From Lagopus muta (taxonomy: Eukaryota; Chordata; Aves; Galliformes; Phasianidae): 64,000 nucleotides of DNA. The stretch lies in assembly GCF_023343835.1 (NCBI RefSeq), contig NC_064466.1, positions 558,001-622,000 of the forward strand, in the 5' to 3' direction. Shown piece after piece: positions 32,969-44,005 of the stretch (position 1 is its first letter; each line of letters opens with the position of its first letter). The notes beneath the pieces are model-generated. The model worked only from the letters and a program-made list of their open reading frames with translations, had not been told where the DNA came from and searched no databases. The position numbers were made by a program, and so were the translations under genes.

Positions 32969-35900
32969 CAAGGGATGTTAGTCCCCGTAGGGCCTCCAGA
33001 CGGGACCGGAGGCCCTATGTAGAATTAACGATTTATTGGTCCCGAAAAAATATTCAGAGAGTTATGGCACTAGTAGATACTGGAGCAGAAACATCAATTA
33101 TCTATGGAGATCCGGGAAAATTTCGTGGCGACAGAGTGATGATTGGTGGTTTTGGGGGACAGACTATTCCGGTCACCCAAACATGGTTAAAATTGGGGGT
33201 TGGGCGTCTCCCACCCCGGGAGTACAAGGTGTCTATTGCCCCAGTCCAAGAATACATCCTGGGCATAGACATTCTATGGGGTCTGGCTCTCCAAACAACT
33301 GTGGGAGAGTTCAGACTTCGACAAAGATGTATCAGTATCCGGGCGGTGCAGGCAATATTAAGAGGCCATGCGAAACATGAGCCTGTTTGCCTGCCGAAAC
33401 CGCGCCGGATTACTAATGTTAGACAGTATAGACTCCCGGGTGGGCAAGATGAAATATCGAGAACGGTGCAGGAATTAGAAAAAGTGGGCATTATAAGACC
33501 TGCACACAGCCCGTATAACTCCCCCATATGGCCGGTGTGAAAGTCGGATGGCACATGGAGAATGACAGTAGCTTACAGGGAATTAAATAAGGTCACGCCG
33601 CCTATTCATGCGGCCGTACCCAATATTGCCTCCCTAATGGACACATTGAGTAGGGAGATAAAAACCTATCATTGTGTCCTAGATCTAGCAAATGCATTCT
33701 TCAGTATCCCAATTGCTGAGGAATCGCAAGATCAGTTTGCGTTTACGTGGGGAGGCAGGCAGTGGACCTTTCAGGTCCTGCCACAGGGGTACGTGCATTC
33801 ACCAACATATTGTCACAATCTAGTGGCGCGTGACCTGGCTGATTGGACAAAACCTGATGATGTTAACCTATATCATTATATTGCTGATCTCCTGTTGACA
33901 TCTGACTCACTGGAGGCAGTAGGACAGGCAGCAGATTCATTAACTGCCTATTTACAACAGAGGGGATGGGCTATAAATCCCCAAAAGGTGCAAGGTCCAG
34001 GCCTGTCCGTAAAATTCCTGGGGGTGGTTTGGTCAGGAAAGACCACAGTGCTACCCAGTGCTGTTACAGATAAGGTTCAGGCATTCCCAGTCCCTACAAC
34101 ATCAAAGCAGCTGCAAGAGTTTCTAGGTATATTGGGTTATTGGCGTTCCTTTATACCTCACCTAGCGCAGCTGCTAAGGCCGCTATACAGACTCACAAAA
34201 AAGGGGCAGCTATGGGACTGGGGGAAAACCGAACAGGATGCTTTCCAACAAGCAAAGCTGGCAGTTAAACAAGCTCAGGCATTGGGTATATTCGATCCTA
34301 CCCTCCCAGCCGAGTTGGACATTCATGTTACTCAAGACTGCTTCGGTTGGGGCCTGTGGCAACGCCAGAACTCTGTTTGGACCCCCATTGGTTTCTGGTC
34401 TCAGGTTTGGCATGGAGCAGAAGAAAGATACAGTATGATTGAAAAACAGTTATTGGCTGCCTATTCGGCATTACAGGCAGTAGAGCCAATAACTCAAACG
34501 GCTGCAGTTATAGTCAAGACCACTCTGCCAATTCAGGGGTGGGTGAAAGATCTGACCCACCTTCCTAAGACAGGGGTGGCCCAAGCACAAACAGTGGCAC
34601 GATGGGTCGCCTATCTCAGCCAAAGGAGCAGTCTGTCTTCATCCCCCTTGAAAGAAGAACTCCAGAAGATCCTAGGCCCAGTTACGTATCACAGTGATGC
34701 ACCAAAAGAAATACTGGTCGCTCCACCAGAGAAGAGTCCCGTTCAGGAGGGAAAATATCCTATCCCTGAAGATGCCTGGTGCACAGATGGGTCCAGCAAG
34801 GGCAACCCGAGCAAGTGGAGAGCAATAGCATACCATCCTTCCAGCAAGACAATCTGGTTCGATGAGGAGAGCAGCCAATGGGCAGAACTGCAAGCCGTGT
34901 GGATGGTTATAACCAAGGAACCCGGTGATGGTATCCTGAACATCTGCACAGATAGTTGGGCTGTGTACCGGGGGCTCGCTCTTTGGATTGCACAGTGGGC
35001 CACCCAGGAATGGACTATCCACGCCTGACCGATCTGGGGCAAAGACGTGGTTAGATATATGGAATACGGTCAAACACAGGACTGTACGTGTCTACCATGT
35101 TTCTGGTCATCAGCCCCTACAGTCACCGGGAAAAGATGAAGCCGACACACTGGCCCGAATTCGATGGATTGAGAATTCACCATCTGAGAACATCGCCCGC
35201 TGGTTACATCAGAAGCTACGGCATGCTGGACAAAAGACAATGTGGGCAGCTGCTAAAGCATGGGGACTGCCCATACAACTATCTGATATCGTCCAGGCCT
35301 GCCAGGATTGCGACGCTTGCTCCAAGATGAGACCGAGATTGTTGCCCGAAACAACAGCCCATCTTGCTAGGGGACACAATCCTCTCCAGCGATGGCAGGT
35401 CGATTACATCGGGCCCCTTCCTCGTTCCAAAGGGGCAAGATAGGCCCTGACCTGTGTCGACACTGCAAGTGGGCTACTGCAGGCCTATCCAGTACCGAGA
35501 GCAAATCAGGCATATACCATCAAGGCACTCACTAAACTGATGTCTGCCTACGGGACACCTCAAGTCATCGAGAGCAACCAAGGGACCAGTACAGGTTGGG
35601 GGATGAGCTGCTGGAGGGGAGCTCTGCGGAAAGGGACCTGGGTGTCCTGGTGGACAACAGGTTGGCCATGAGCCAGCAGTGTGCCCTTGTGGCCAAAAAG
35701 GCCAATGGCTTACTGGGGTGCATTAAAAAGAGCATGGCCAGCAGGTCAAAGGAGGTGATCCTCCCCCTCTACTCTGCCCTGGTAAGACCTCATCTGGAGT
35801 ACTGCGTCCAGTTCTGGGCTCCCCAGTACAAAAAAGACAGGGATCTCTTGGAAAGAGTCCAGCGGAGGGCCACGAAGATGGTGAAGGGCCTGGAGCATCT

Positions 35901-37077
35901 CCCATATGAAGAAAGGCTGAGTGAACTGGGTCTGTTCAGCCTTGAGAAAAGGAGACTGAGAGGGGACCTGATCCAGGTCTATAAATATCTAAGGTGTGGG
36001 GGGCAGAATGGCGAGGCCAGACTGTTTTCAGTGGTGAGTGGAGACAGGACAAGGGGAAACGGCTGGAAACTGCAGCATAGGAAGTTCTGCACCAATGTGC
36101 GAAGGAACTGCTGTACAGTGAGGTGACGGAGCACTGGAACAGGCTGCCCAGGGAGGTGGTGGAGTCTCCTTCTCTGGAGACGTTCAAGACCTGCCTGGAT
36201 GCCTACCTGTGCTACCTGGTGTAGGGAACCTGCTTTGGCAGGGGGGTTGGACTCGATGAGTCGGACTCTGGAGGTCCCTTCCAACCCCTACAATTCTGTG
36301 ATTCTGTGATTCTGTGAAGGGACTCATTTTACTGGTGCAACGATACAGCGCTGGGCAGAAGAAAATAACATCGAATGGCGATTCCACCTGCCATATAATC
36401 CATCAGGGGCAGGCCTCATCGAACGTTATAATAGTATTCTTAAGGCTGCCCTGAAGACAGACTCCCAGTCCTTGCAGGGATGGACGGCAAGACTGTATGA
36501 AACCCTGCGGGACCTGAATGAAAGACCTCGAGATGGCAGACCCAGTGCCCTGAGAATGTTGCAGACGACATGGGCCACCCTGCTTAGGATCCAAATTACG
36601 GGCACTGATCATCAGGTAAGACCCCAGATTGGTAATGAAAATAATCTTCTGCTCCCTGCCCCTGAAAACTTAGAGCCAGGTACCCATAAAATAAAATGGC
36701 CCTGGAAGGTGCAGGTAGGACCCAAGTGGTGTGGCCTACTTGCACCTTGGGGGAGACTATTGGAGGTGGGAGGCTCAGTAGTCCCTCCAGTAACAGGTAC
36801 ATGGCCTACTGATATTGTGGTCAACACTCCCATCTTTATCGCTAAAGGGACCCCTATCGTGTCCCTGTGGCAGATCAGGACACCTCCTTTGGTGCCTGAT
36901 ATCATTATGCAGCTGCAGATATCTGGCCAGAAGGTGTGGTACAGGCGGCCAGGACGTGCCCCAGTACAAGCGGAAGTGTTGACCCAAGACGTGAATTGAA
37001 CCAAGACCTGTATCTTGCCCTGGAGAGCAGACCTTCCCCTCCTGGTACCTCTGAAACATCTGTATTACTCCCCGTGA
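32930..37077 (+). pseudogene. ERV-1 pro-pol pseudogene, split by a CR1
   Basis: Protease, reverse transcriptase, RNase H and integrase are all recognisable. Damage relative to ERV-2: stop TGA at 33538; the second-to-last Asp pair of the YIDD box reads YIAD (33883-33885); a 9-base deletion near 34868; stop TGA at 35026; a 2-base deletion near 35048; stop TAG at 35441. The central integrase Asp is replaced by Asn (35576-35578), a CR1 is inserted at 35587-36316, and a late stop lies at 36997. The element cannot supply its own polymerase or integrase. Confidence 0.92.
35587..36316 (+). mobile_element. CR1 inserted in ERV-1 pol
   Basis: A 730-bp 5'-truncated CR1 with three ATTCTGTG tail units. 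It interrupts the integrase coding sequence. The 7-base AAGGGAC occurs directly before (35580-35586) and after (36317-36323), while ERV-2 has it once, so it is the target duplication. Its ORF2 remnant is open for 176 codons. It belongs to the same subfamily as the copy at 7335-9175. Confidence 0.96.
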
Positions 37078-37410
37078 GTCTGTGAGCCTTCAGGACCACT
37101 GGAAGGAACAAAATGCCATCAAGCGTTCCAGTGTTGCTGTCAGATCACGTACAACACCCGGTGATGGTCTGCATGGGACTGATGGAACATAGAACGGACC
37201 TGCACCTCAGGACCTTATGCCTCCAGTCACGTCATCGAGCACTGGCCCATAGAAGAATATAGACATCCACTGATCGTCACTTGTCTTGAACTGTACCAGC
37301 ACACGTCGCGATAAAATTGTATAAGCGTCGCGATATACCGGATCTCTGTATTAAGGAAAGCTTACCCTTTTGTTAACCTGATCATTGGTTCACGCCGTGA
37401 AGGAGTGGAG

Positions 37411-37768
37411 TGTATGGGAACTGCTGAGTCACGGCCTGAACCTCTGATTGATCACCTGAGGCGAGCCATGAGTCAGCCAGAGGAGCACAGGTGAAGGCAA
37501 TTCAGCTGTGCTGCCAGAAGGGGTGGAGCCAGGCTGCACCCCTCCTAGACCTATTTAAGAGCTGGCTACCAGAGGGGAAGGATCTCTTCTGGAGATCACC
37601 TCTCTTGGTGTCTTCTGGTGAGCTCCGCCGAAGGGTAAGCTCTTCCACTAATTCTCTTTTGTGATTGTTGTTTACTTTGCCTAATTCTCTTGATTATATT
37701 GTGATTATAACATCTTGATATCTATTGATTATACAATTATATTGTGATTATAACATCTTGATTATACA
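37411..37768 (+). repeat. ERV-1 3' LTR (358 bp)
   Basis: TGTATGGG...ATTATACA, preceded by a purine-rich GAAGGAGTGGAG polypurine tract. The 3' neighbour is unique sequence starting GTGTTCCAG. Confidence 0.93.
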
Positions 37769-37995
37769 GTGTTCCAGAGGCAGCCTGTGTGCTGAGCTCT
37801 CTGCTGTCCCAGAGGTTGTCAGGGAGCTCAGTGATGAAGCATCCTGGGGCAGGGCTGCTGGGGTTCTCATGGGGGACCTCAACAGCTCTTGCCATGTCTG
37901 AAAATGCAAGAACATCCCCCAGAACTGTGATGATAACCTTCCCACACCCACTCGGTGCAAACATGCACCTGCAGCTCTGCAGCCCCAAAACTCAC

Positions 37996-38064
37996 CATTG
38001 ATCCAAGAGAGCCAACCCTGGATGTCCGTGATGTCCTCCAGCACATCCGAGCTGCTCGCTGCTG
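37996..38064 (-). other. Putative exon 69 bp, minus strand
   Basis: A TTTTCCCAG acceptor and GTGAGT donor enclose 69 bases on the minus strand. One frame reads SSSDVLEDITDIQGWLSWIN. It belongs to a series of five splice-bounded segments (37996-40067) in the same orientation, which suggests one unidentified gene or pseudogene. ERV-1 sits directly downstream of this exon. Confidence 0.4.
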
Positions 38065-38506
38065 CTGGGAAAAGCAAGAAGGTGGTTACCTCTGAATTCT
38101 TTTGCTTTGGGGAAAATATGGACTTGGAATTGAAGGGTACAAGAAAAATAGGAGCACTTGGCAACTCAGGCAAACTGAGCAGTGCAGGGAAGATTGCTGC
38201 ATTCCTTTTTCTCCTGGCCCAGAAAGGAATTTTCCTACCTTAAAAGAGGTACTCAAAAGAGGGACCTTAAAAGAGAAGAGAGAAGAAGAGCCTGACAGAG
38301 TAGACACATTACAGTCTCACATCACGGGTAGAAGCTGGAGAGCTCTCGTGGCACAAAGCTCAGGGCTGCAGAAATTAAGGGTGCCTCTAAGCTTTAAAAC
38401 AAGGTGAAAGACAAGGTTGAATGCGAAACATCGGCACTTCCTGCAGAGCACATCACACAGCTGTAGGCACCGCTGAGGGGTAACAGATCAGAAAGGAAAA
38501 CCTTAC

Positions 38507-38620
38507 CATGTGAAGGCAGGGACAAGCTGCTCTCTTCTTCTGGGCCTTTGTTCAGTGAGGATTTCCCCCAAGAGCGCCGCTCAGGCTGCTGCTGTCTCCA
38601 GCTGTCGGTCACTTCCACTG
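38507..38620 (-). other. Putative exon, minus strand (5' limit uncertain)
   Basis: Ends at a good donor (CATG then GTAAGG). The open frame reads PEEESSLSLPSHG before the donor and continues upstream to at least 38620, with WRQQQPERRSWGKSSLNKG. The product is hydrophilic, Ser/Glu-rich and of unknown function. Several acceptor candidates are possible. Confidence 0.3.
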
Positions 38621-38909
38621 CTGGACGCTGTGCCCACAGCTCATTCTGCTTTGGGCAAAGCCTGCTGGGTGAACTCCAAACCAAGGTCACAGCCACGCTA
38701 ATCCAGCTGGTTTGTCTGAAAGGGCTCAGAGGCCACGCATGGGATCCCTTCTGCTGCTGGTTCTCTCGGGGCAAGAAGCTCCACTCTCAGAGTAGCAGCC
38801 AAGAGCCAGAAGGCAGAGGAAGCTTCCAATCCCCATGGATGTGGCTGTCTGCAAAGACAACAGCTGCCTGCTCTTCAGCACGGTGACGCTCACCCAGCAA
38901 AGCACTCAC

Positions 38910-39009
38910 CCAGCAGATGCCTTTCCTTACACTCAGGACTGCCTCACGTTTGTGCAGCCCTTGGCATTGCATTTCCAATCCAAGCTCACATAGATCTCAA
39001 CCATTCCTT
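38910..39009 (-). other. Putative exon, minus strand
   Basis: Acceptor GACACAG and donor GTGAGT enclose 100 bases. One frame includes ELGLEMQCQGLHKREAVLSV but has a stop close to its start. A GTAAGG inside is an alternative donor. This is weaker than its neighbours and possibly decayed. Confidence 0.25.
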
Positions 39010-39143
39010 CTGTGTCAGTCTACTTGGATCCCCAGTTAGGGCTGCAGCTCAAGAGGTCAACACAACAGGAATAGTACAGCATGCAACTGGAAAACACAGC
39101 TCAAAGCTGAGAAGAGCCACCTCTGACCTTGGGCACAACTCAC

Positions 39144-39231
39144 CAAGAGCCAGGCCTTGCAAACTTGGCTGATCTGAGCATGCGGGAGGAGGCTGGCAAT
39201 CAGACCAGCAGTGTCCATTTCAATTGCAGCT
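39144..39231 (-). other. Putative exon 88 bp, minus strand
   Basis: Acceptor TCTACACAG and donor GTGAGT enclose one phase base plus 29 open codons, with a helix-like product: AAIEMDTAGLIASLLPHAQI followed by SQVCKAWLL. This is among the better exon candidates of the series. The helical character would suit a HEAT or MROH-like protein, but that is only a guess. Confidence 0.42.
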
Positions 39232-40013
39232 CTGTGTAGAGAAGAACGCCAAACAGTAACAGGTGTGAATGAGTTCGTTCACAAGCTGCACAAGGAGTTT
39301 GTTCTTGATTAAAAAAAGCATGCATTCCAAGTCAAAAAGGGAACAGCAGGAGTTGATATCAATGGAAGACGTTCCTATTCCCACACCTCATCCTCCTACC
39401 ACAGCTTTCCTTGCCTCACTCCTCGCCCCAGCTCCTGGAAAATGCCCGCAGACTGAAAGTCAGCTCTCCAATGCATAGACACCTTTCCCATTGCTCCATT
39501 AAAAGACTTCAGACTTGTTTCATGCACTCCAACTGACCGAGCAGTGGTATCACAATCACCCATAACGCACAGAGGCCACTCTCAAAAGCTTCTAACAACT
39601 CCTGCCCCAAGACCAACATCTCCACAGCCATCCTTCTCACGTGAGCCCAGGAGACAAATCCACAGCACAGGCTTTCTGAACTGCTATATCAGTAGCATTT
39701 CTGGTGGTAGAAAGGCACAGCAAATAGTCCATCAGAGACATTCTGGCACATCTCCCATGAAACACAGCATGATTCAAACACCTGTGTTTCTAAAGATGAA
39801 AAACATCCAGTAGGCAGCAACGAGAGGCCCTGTCTTTAAATCTTTCCAAAGGGAGAAGTGTTCATATCCACTTTTCCTGACCACACAAACACGGCCCCAG
39901 CTGTCAGAGCCCTTCTGCCATAGCACAAGCAGACTGCACGCACATTAAAGAGCACGCACAGCACCTCCTGAGGTCCTGGAGCCACGGCTCCCCTTCAGAG
40001 CTCCACAGCTTAC

Positions 40014-40067
40014 CGGTGTTTCACACTGATGCAGCCTCACTAAAGCTTGGTAGGTGTCAAAGAAGGC
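40014..40067 (-). other. Putative exon 54 bp, minus strand
   Basis: Acceptor CTTCTGCAG and donor GTAAGC enclose exactly 18 open codons, AFFDTYQALVRLHQCETP, a short amphipathic helix. First member, in transcription order, of the series ending at 37996. Confidence 0.42.
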
Positions 40068-40949
40068 CTGCAGAAGGCAAGAGGCGGCAACCAGAGGACA
40101 GGACATTTTCCATTTATTATCCTTTTGTTGCAATAATCTGACTCAGTCTAACTTTCCTGGGTATTTCTCAATTATAACATCTGTGTATTCATTGATTATA
40201 CATTAGGTTACATTCTAATGTACGTGCTGGAAACTGTCTCCACATTAATCTACATCATCATCTGTTTCCCACTAATTTTTGTTCTTTGCAGTAGGCATCA
40301 TAGGTGAGACTGAACTGGAAAGTGAACGTGTGACTACTTGGAAAATCAACCCACTGCTGGGGAGAAAACGACAGGACACCCTCTGCAGGTTCCTTCCCCA
40401 TCCGCCTGGGGCAGTGGCAGCAGAGCTGAAGATGAGAGTCCAGAAGGCACTCAGACAGAAGTTAAAATCCAAACCATGAAAGTAAGAATGAAGTCTTCAC
40501 AGAAGTTTGTGTCACTGAATTCAGAGAACTGTTCTCAAACCTCGAAGACATGACTGTCTTCATTGGCGAGGAATCAAACGTGCAGCAGAGGAAACACTCT
40601 CTGGCTCCTTTCCCTGTGCCCCAGGTCTGTTCTGACACTGGCAGCGAGGCGCAGATCTTGTGTTTCTCAGGGGGAGAAAGGAGTTGAATCCAAACCTAGA
40701 GTCGGCTTGGGCTGGTAAAATCCCTCCTACAGTGTAGGTACGAATTAATGGATTTCAGGGAGATATTTCAAAGAAAAACAGCATGTTTTATGGAATGATT
40801 CAACTTCAAAGCTGTATCAGTCACTTTAGTCACCTGTTGTGCAACAGCAAAAAGGAAAACAAAACCCCAACTGCAGGGCAAAATCAGGATGAAGTGAAAA
40901 TTGAACGGGTTTTGGAGCTATTTCAACATTTTTCCCTTGATTTTTCCAG

Positions 40950-41015
40950 CTCAGGGAATGAGAAGAAGCTGTAAAGGAGCTAGAAGCCTCTCTGGATAAA
41001 CTGAAAGAGGTGCAG
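40950..41015 (+). pseudogene. Decayed coiled-coil exon
   Basis: After a strong acceptor (TTGATTTTTCCAG) lie 22 codons reading LRE, stop, then EEAVKELEASLDKLKEVQ. This is a heptad-like coiled coil with one in-frame TGA. The following bases (TAATTT) are not a donor. It looks like a dead exon of a coiled-coil protein; the parent gene is not recognised. The rest of 40100-41400 shows no clear gene. Confidence 0.35.
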
Positions 41016-41400
41016 TAATTTAAGGACGCTGATTGCCTGAAGTGCCATTTGACTTGGTGCTTGTTATCTGGAGCCATCATGCGTTCACCAGCTTTAGTGC
41101 TTCTCTCTTTAAAGCACTTGCAACACAGAATTGGAAGTTTGTCAGATGGCTTTAATAGTGAAGCTGACAGGAGCTGTCAGTGCTGCTGGAGCCCTGTTGT
41201 GTGCAGCTGTCTGCGATGGGTGCATGGAGCAGCACTGAACACCTGCAGCTGTTTCCTCCAGACAGACACGCAGACATAACCCTGCCTTCTGCCTCGCTTC
41301 CAGGGTCTTCTGTCATTTCCTAGAATCCTGCTAGTTTTCTTTGTTGTTTTCATCTCTTCCTTTGGATTGCAGTTTTTTCCTTTGCTCTGCTATCTAAGAA

Positions 41401-42125
41401 GTGTTGAATGGCAGCCTGAACCCCTGACGGAGCAGCTGAGGAAAGGAGCCGGTGAGCCCTGGGAGCGCAGCTGAAGGCAATGGAGCTCCGGGGCTGGAAG
41501 GGGCGGAGCCTGGCTGTCCCTCCTGGAGCTCAGTTCAGAGCTGAGTGCGACAGGGCAGGGGTTTGTTTCTGGAAGGTTCTCAGCTGCAGAGTGGGTTCTG
41601 CAGGTGAATCCTTGGAGATGGTGAGCAGTCCTTTTCCTGCCTCTGTAATATCTTGCCATTGCACTAGTGTTTCTGCTGCTACGTGCGTGATGGCTTTCCT
41701 TCTAATTTGCTTTTTGTGTTGTGCCTTCTGTCACACACGGGCCGGGGTGGGGGGGGGGGCGGTCGCCGCCGGGCTGCTCCGGGCCGGGGTGGGGGGGGTG
41801 GGCGGTCGCCGCCGGGCTGCTCTGGGCCGGGGTGGAGGGGGGGCGGTCGCCGCCGGTCCGGGGGGGGGGTGGGGGCATCGGCCGCGGGCCGCTCTGGGCC
41901 CGGGGGGGGTATTCGCTGCCGGGCCAGTCCGGGGGGGAGGGGGGGTCGGTCACCACCAGGCCGCTCCGGGCCGGGTGGGGGGGGGCAGTCGGCCACGGGC
42001 CGCTCCGGTGTTAGGCCAGATTTCCATTTCTTCACGTACTGCTGTGTTGTTGCAGCTGCCCTTCTGTATTGTCGTTGCTTTTTTTGTTCGTGAATATTAA
42101 AGCATGTTGTCTCTGTGTTGGCTGT
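41401..42125 (+). repeat. Degenerate LTR related to the ERV-1/ERV-2 LTR, expanded by a minisatellite
   Basis: The first 200 bases keep the order of blocks seen in the ERV LTRs: CTGAACCCCTGA, CAGCTGAGG, GCTGAAGGCAAT, GGAAGGGGCGGAGCCTGGCT and CCCTCCTGGA. These match CTGAACCTCTGATTG, GTGAAGGCAAT, GGAAGGGGTGGAGCCAGGCT and CCCTCCTGGA there. The right limit is uncertain: ATTAAA near 42097 could be the poly(A) signal and the G-rich array at 41745-42005 would then be inside. Confidence 0.5.
41745..42005. repeat. G-rich minisatellite, about six 40-50 bp units
   Basis: Units contain CCGGGCTGCTC(C/T)GGGCCGGG followed by G runs of 6-10 and GCGGTCGCCGCC. Both long G runs and CpGs are frequent, so quadruplex formation is likely. 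Overlapping ORFs on both strands here are artefacts. Confidence 0.9.
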
Positions 42126-42950
42126 CATCCCCCTTTTTTTTCTCTGTTTTTCAGGTCAGCTCGTGCTGGAAGTTGGTGGCGTCATTGTATGAATGAAGGT
42201 CAGTTCAGGAGCAGCTGCTGATGGAAGGAATGAAGTCCACGTTAATGAGCTGAAGCATCTCCTGGTAAGGTGTCAGAGCCGGCAGTGATGTTGATGAATC
42301 CGTCGCTGTCACCAGCCCGGTGTTCATGCTTGTTTCCCAGCTTACATTCTTTTGCAGAGCAGCTGGCCCTTGCAGATATGTGACAGCTGGGACCTAAAAA
42401 GGCTGCTTTATTAAACTAAAGAGTTTAATAGAGAGTCCTTTGAGATCCTGTTGTTAACCATTTCTGTATGATGAATAACTGAAATGTTTTCAGAAAAATC
42501 ACTGCAACTTTGAGGAGAGTTTTTGATAACTTCCATTACTGTCTATGGAGACCTTCTTGACTGTTCTGCAGCAGATACCCTGGTTATTTTTCCCAAGCTA
42601 GTGCTTTTATATCTGTTGTTCCTTGATGTAGATCATTAGGGATTGCCATGGAATGCTTTTATGAAAAATGGAATTGTCTCCTGTCCCTTTCTGCCATTAT
42701 GACCATAAGCTGTTGTGCAGTTTGAAATGTTTCAGTGGTACTTTAAAGTAAATAGAGGTTCTCTAAATTGTCAGTTATTGATGTATCATGTGAGTGTTAG
42801 AAGCTGTAAGCTGCAGAAATGCACTTGAGATAGATGAGCTAGTCTTGGAGAAAGGTGTCTGCCACGAGGAGCAGATGTTTCAGCAGAGCTCTTCCAGTAC
42901 CAGCTGACGAGCCATCCGTGAGTCTCAGTGGATCCCTGAAACTTAGGAAG
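42126..42950. other. No gene seen
   Basis: AT-richer unique sequence with no long ORF, no recognised repeat and no exon chain. Confidence 0.5.
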
Positions 42951-42954
42951 GTTA

Positions 42955-43615
42955 ACGAGGTGGAGTCCAGCACCAGTAGCTGCTGGGTGCCAGCTGGATG
43001 GGAAGCAGCTTTGCAGAAGAGGACCTTGGGGTCTTGATGAGCACCTGGTTGTACATAAACCATCAGTGTTGCTAAGGAGGGTAATGCTGTCCTGTGCCAC
43101 GTGAGCCAAAATATTGCCATCTCATCAAGGGGGGGGATGCTTGGTGTCTCTTCATGTCTATTGGTGAGGCCATATCTGGACAAGTGTGTTTAGCTCTGAT
43201 CTCCTCAGCACAAAAGAGATGTGGAGCTAATGAAGGTAGTCCTAACTAAGGACCACCAAGGTGACTGAGAGACTGGAGCATCTCACGTTATGAGCTGGAA
43301 CTGTTGAGTGTGGGAGAGCGCTCAGAGGATCTCATCAGTGTTCAGAAATACCTGAAGAAAGTGGAAAGAGAAAAGAGCCTGGCTTTCTTCAGTGAACGGG
43401 GGCAATGGGCACAAAGTTGCACGCAGCAGGGTCTCTCTGTGTGTGGGGAAGCACTTACGTAGTGTGCAGATGATGGCGTAGCGGCACAGGTTGCCCAGAG
43501 AGGTTGTGGAAACTCTCTGAGATGTTCAGGAGTTACGTGGATGTGGTGTTGAGGGCGGCCTCTGAGTGGCCGTGCTGCAGCAGTCTGGTTGCAGTACGTG
43601 GCCTCCAGAGAGCCC
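42955..43615 (+). mobile_element. Ancient CR1 fragment
   Basis: Heavily mutated plus-strand CR1. AGGACCTTGGGGTCTTGATG, GAGACTGGAGCATCTC, GAAATACCTGAAGAAAGTGG and GCACAGGTTGCCCAGAGAGG keep the order of the CR1 ORF2 end and 3' UTR. It is much older than the other copies. 43616-44000 holds no further feature. Confidence 0.75.
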
Positions 43616-44005
43616 TGGTAAGCTCAGCTGTTGTGTGAGGTGTATTCTGCTGCCTGCTTCTGCCAGTGCTCTCCTGGCGCTCCATCACTTGGAACAAATT
43701 CACAGATGCCTGGGATGAGCTACACGTGAATGTTGTATGCTTTTTATGTTTCTGAAAAATGCCTTTTGCTGATGATTTGAGCAGTCTGGGCAGTTTGTCC
43801 ATGTCAGCACCAGTGCTGTGGTGCAGTCGGGAATTGGAAACATCTCTGCATCTGTGAGCCTTAATGCAGTTACGTGCAGCTTATGTTGTGGATGAAGGGG
43901 AGGTTTCTGTTCCACCACAGGCTCCAAACTGGAGCCCTGCTGTCTCTAGGAGCAAGAAATATTTGTATCCTGGTGTAATTTTAAGCCACAAACCTGAAGT
44001 CTTGC

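Larger units (their letters stand above)
31033..37768 (+). mobile_element. ERV-1: env-less endogenous retrovirus, defective
   Basis: An LTR-gag-pro-pol-LTR element of 6.7 kb, about 6 kb without its inserted CR1. It is very similar to ERV-2 (44006-50013) but carries frameshifts, stops, deletions and a CR1 insertion. There is no env: after pol only about 0.3 kb remains before the 3' LTR. The bases flanking the two LTRs do not match (ACCGG against GTGTT), so no target duplication survives. The order of domains and the lack of Gag zinc knuckles suggest a class III (ERVL/spuma-related) element; this is an inference. Confidence 0.93.

Noticed and set aside
40150-40210. Similarity to the ERV LTR end (ATTATAACATCT...ATTGATTATAC)
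   Set aside because: The match covers only about 35 AT-rich bases with no other LTR blocks nearby, so it could be chance or a tiny relic.
42786-43183. Minus-strand ORFs of 107 and 114 codons
   Set aside because: They are antisense to the degraded CR1 and carry no domain.
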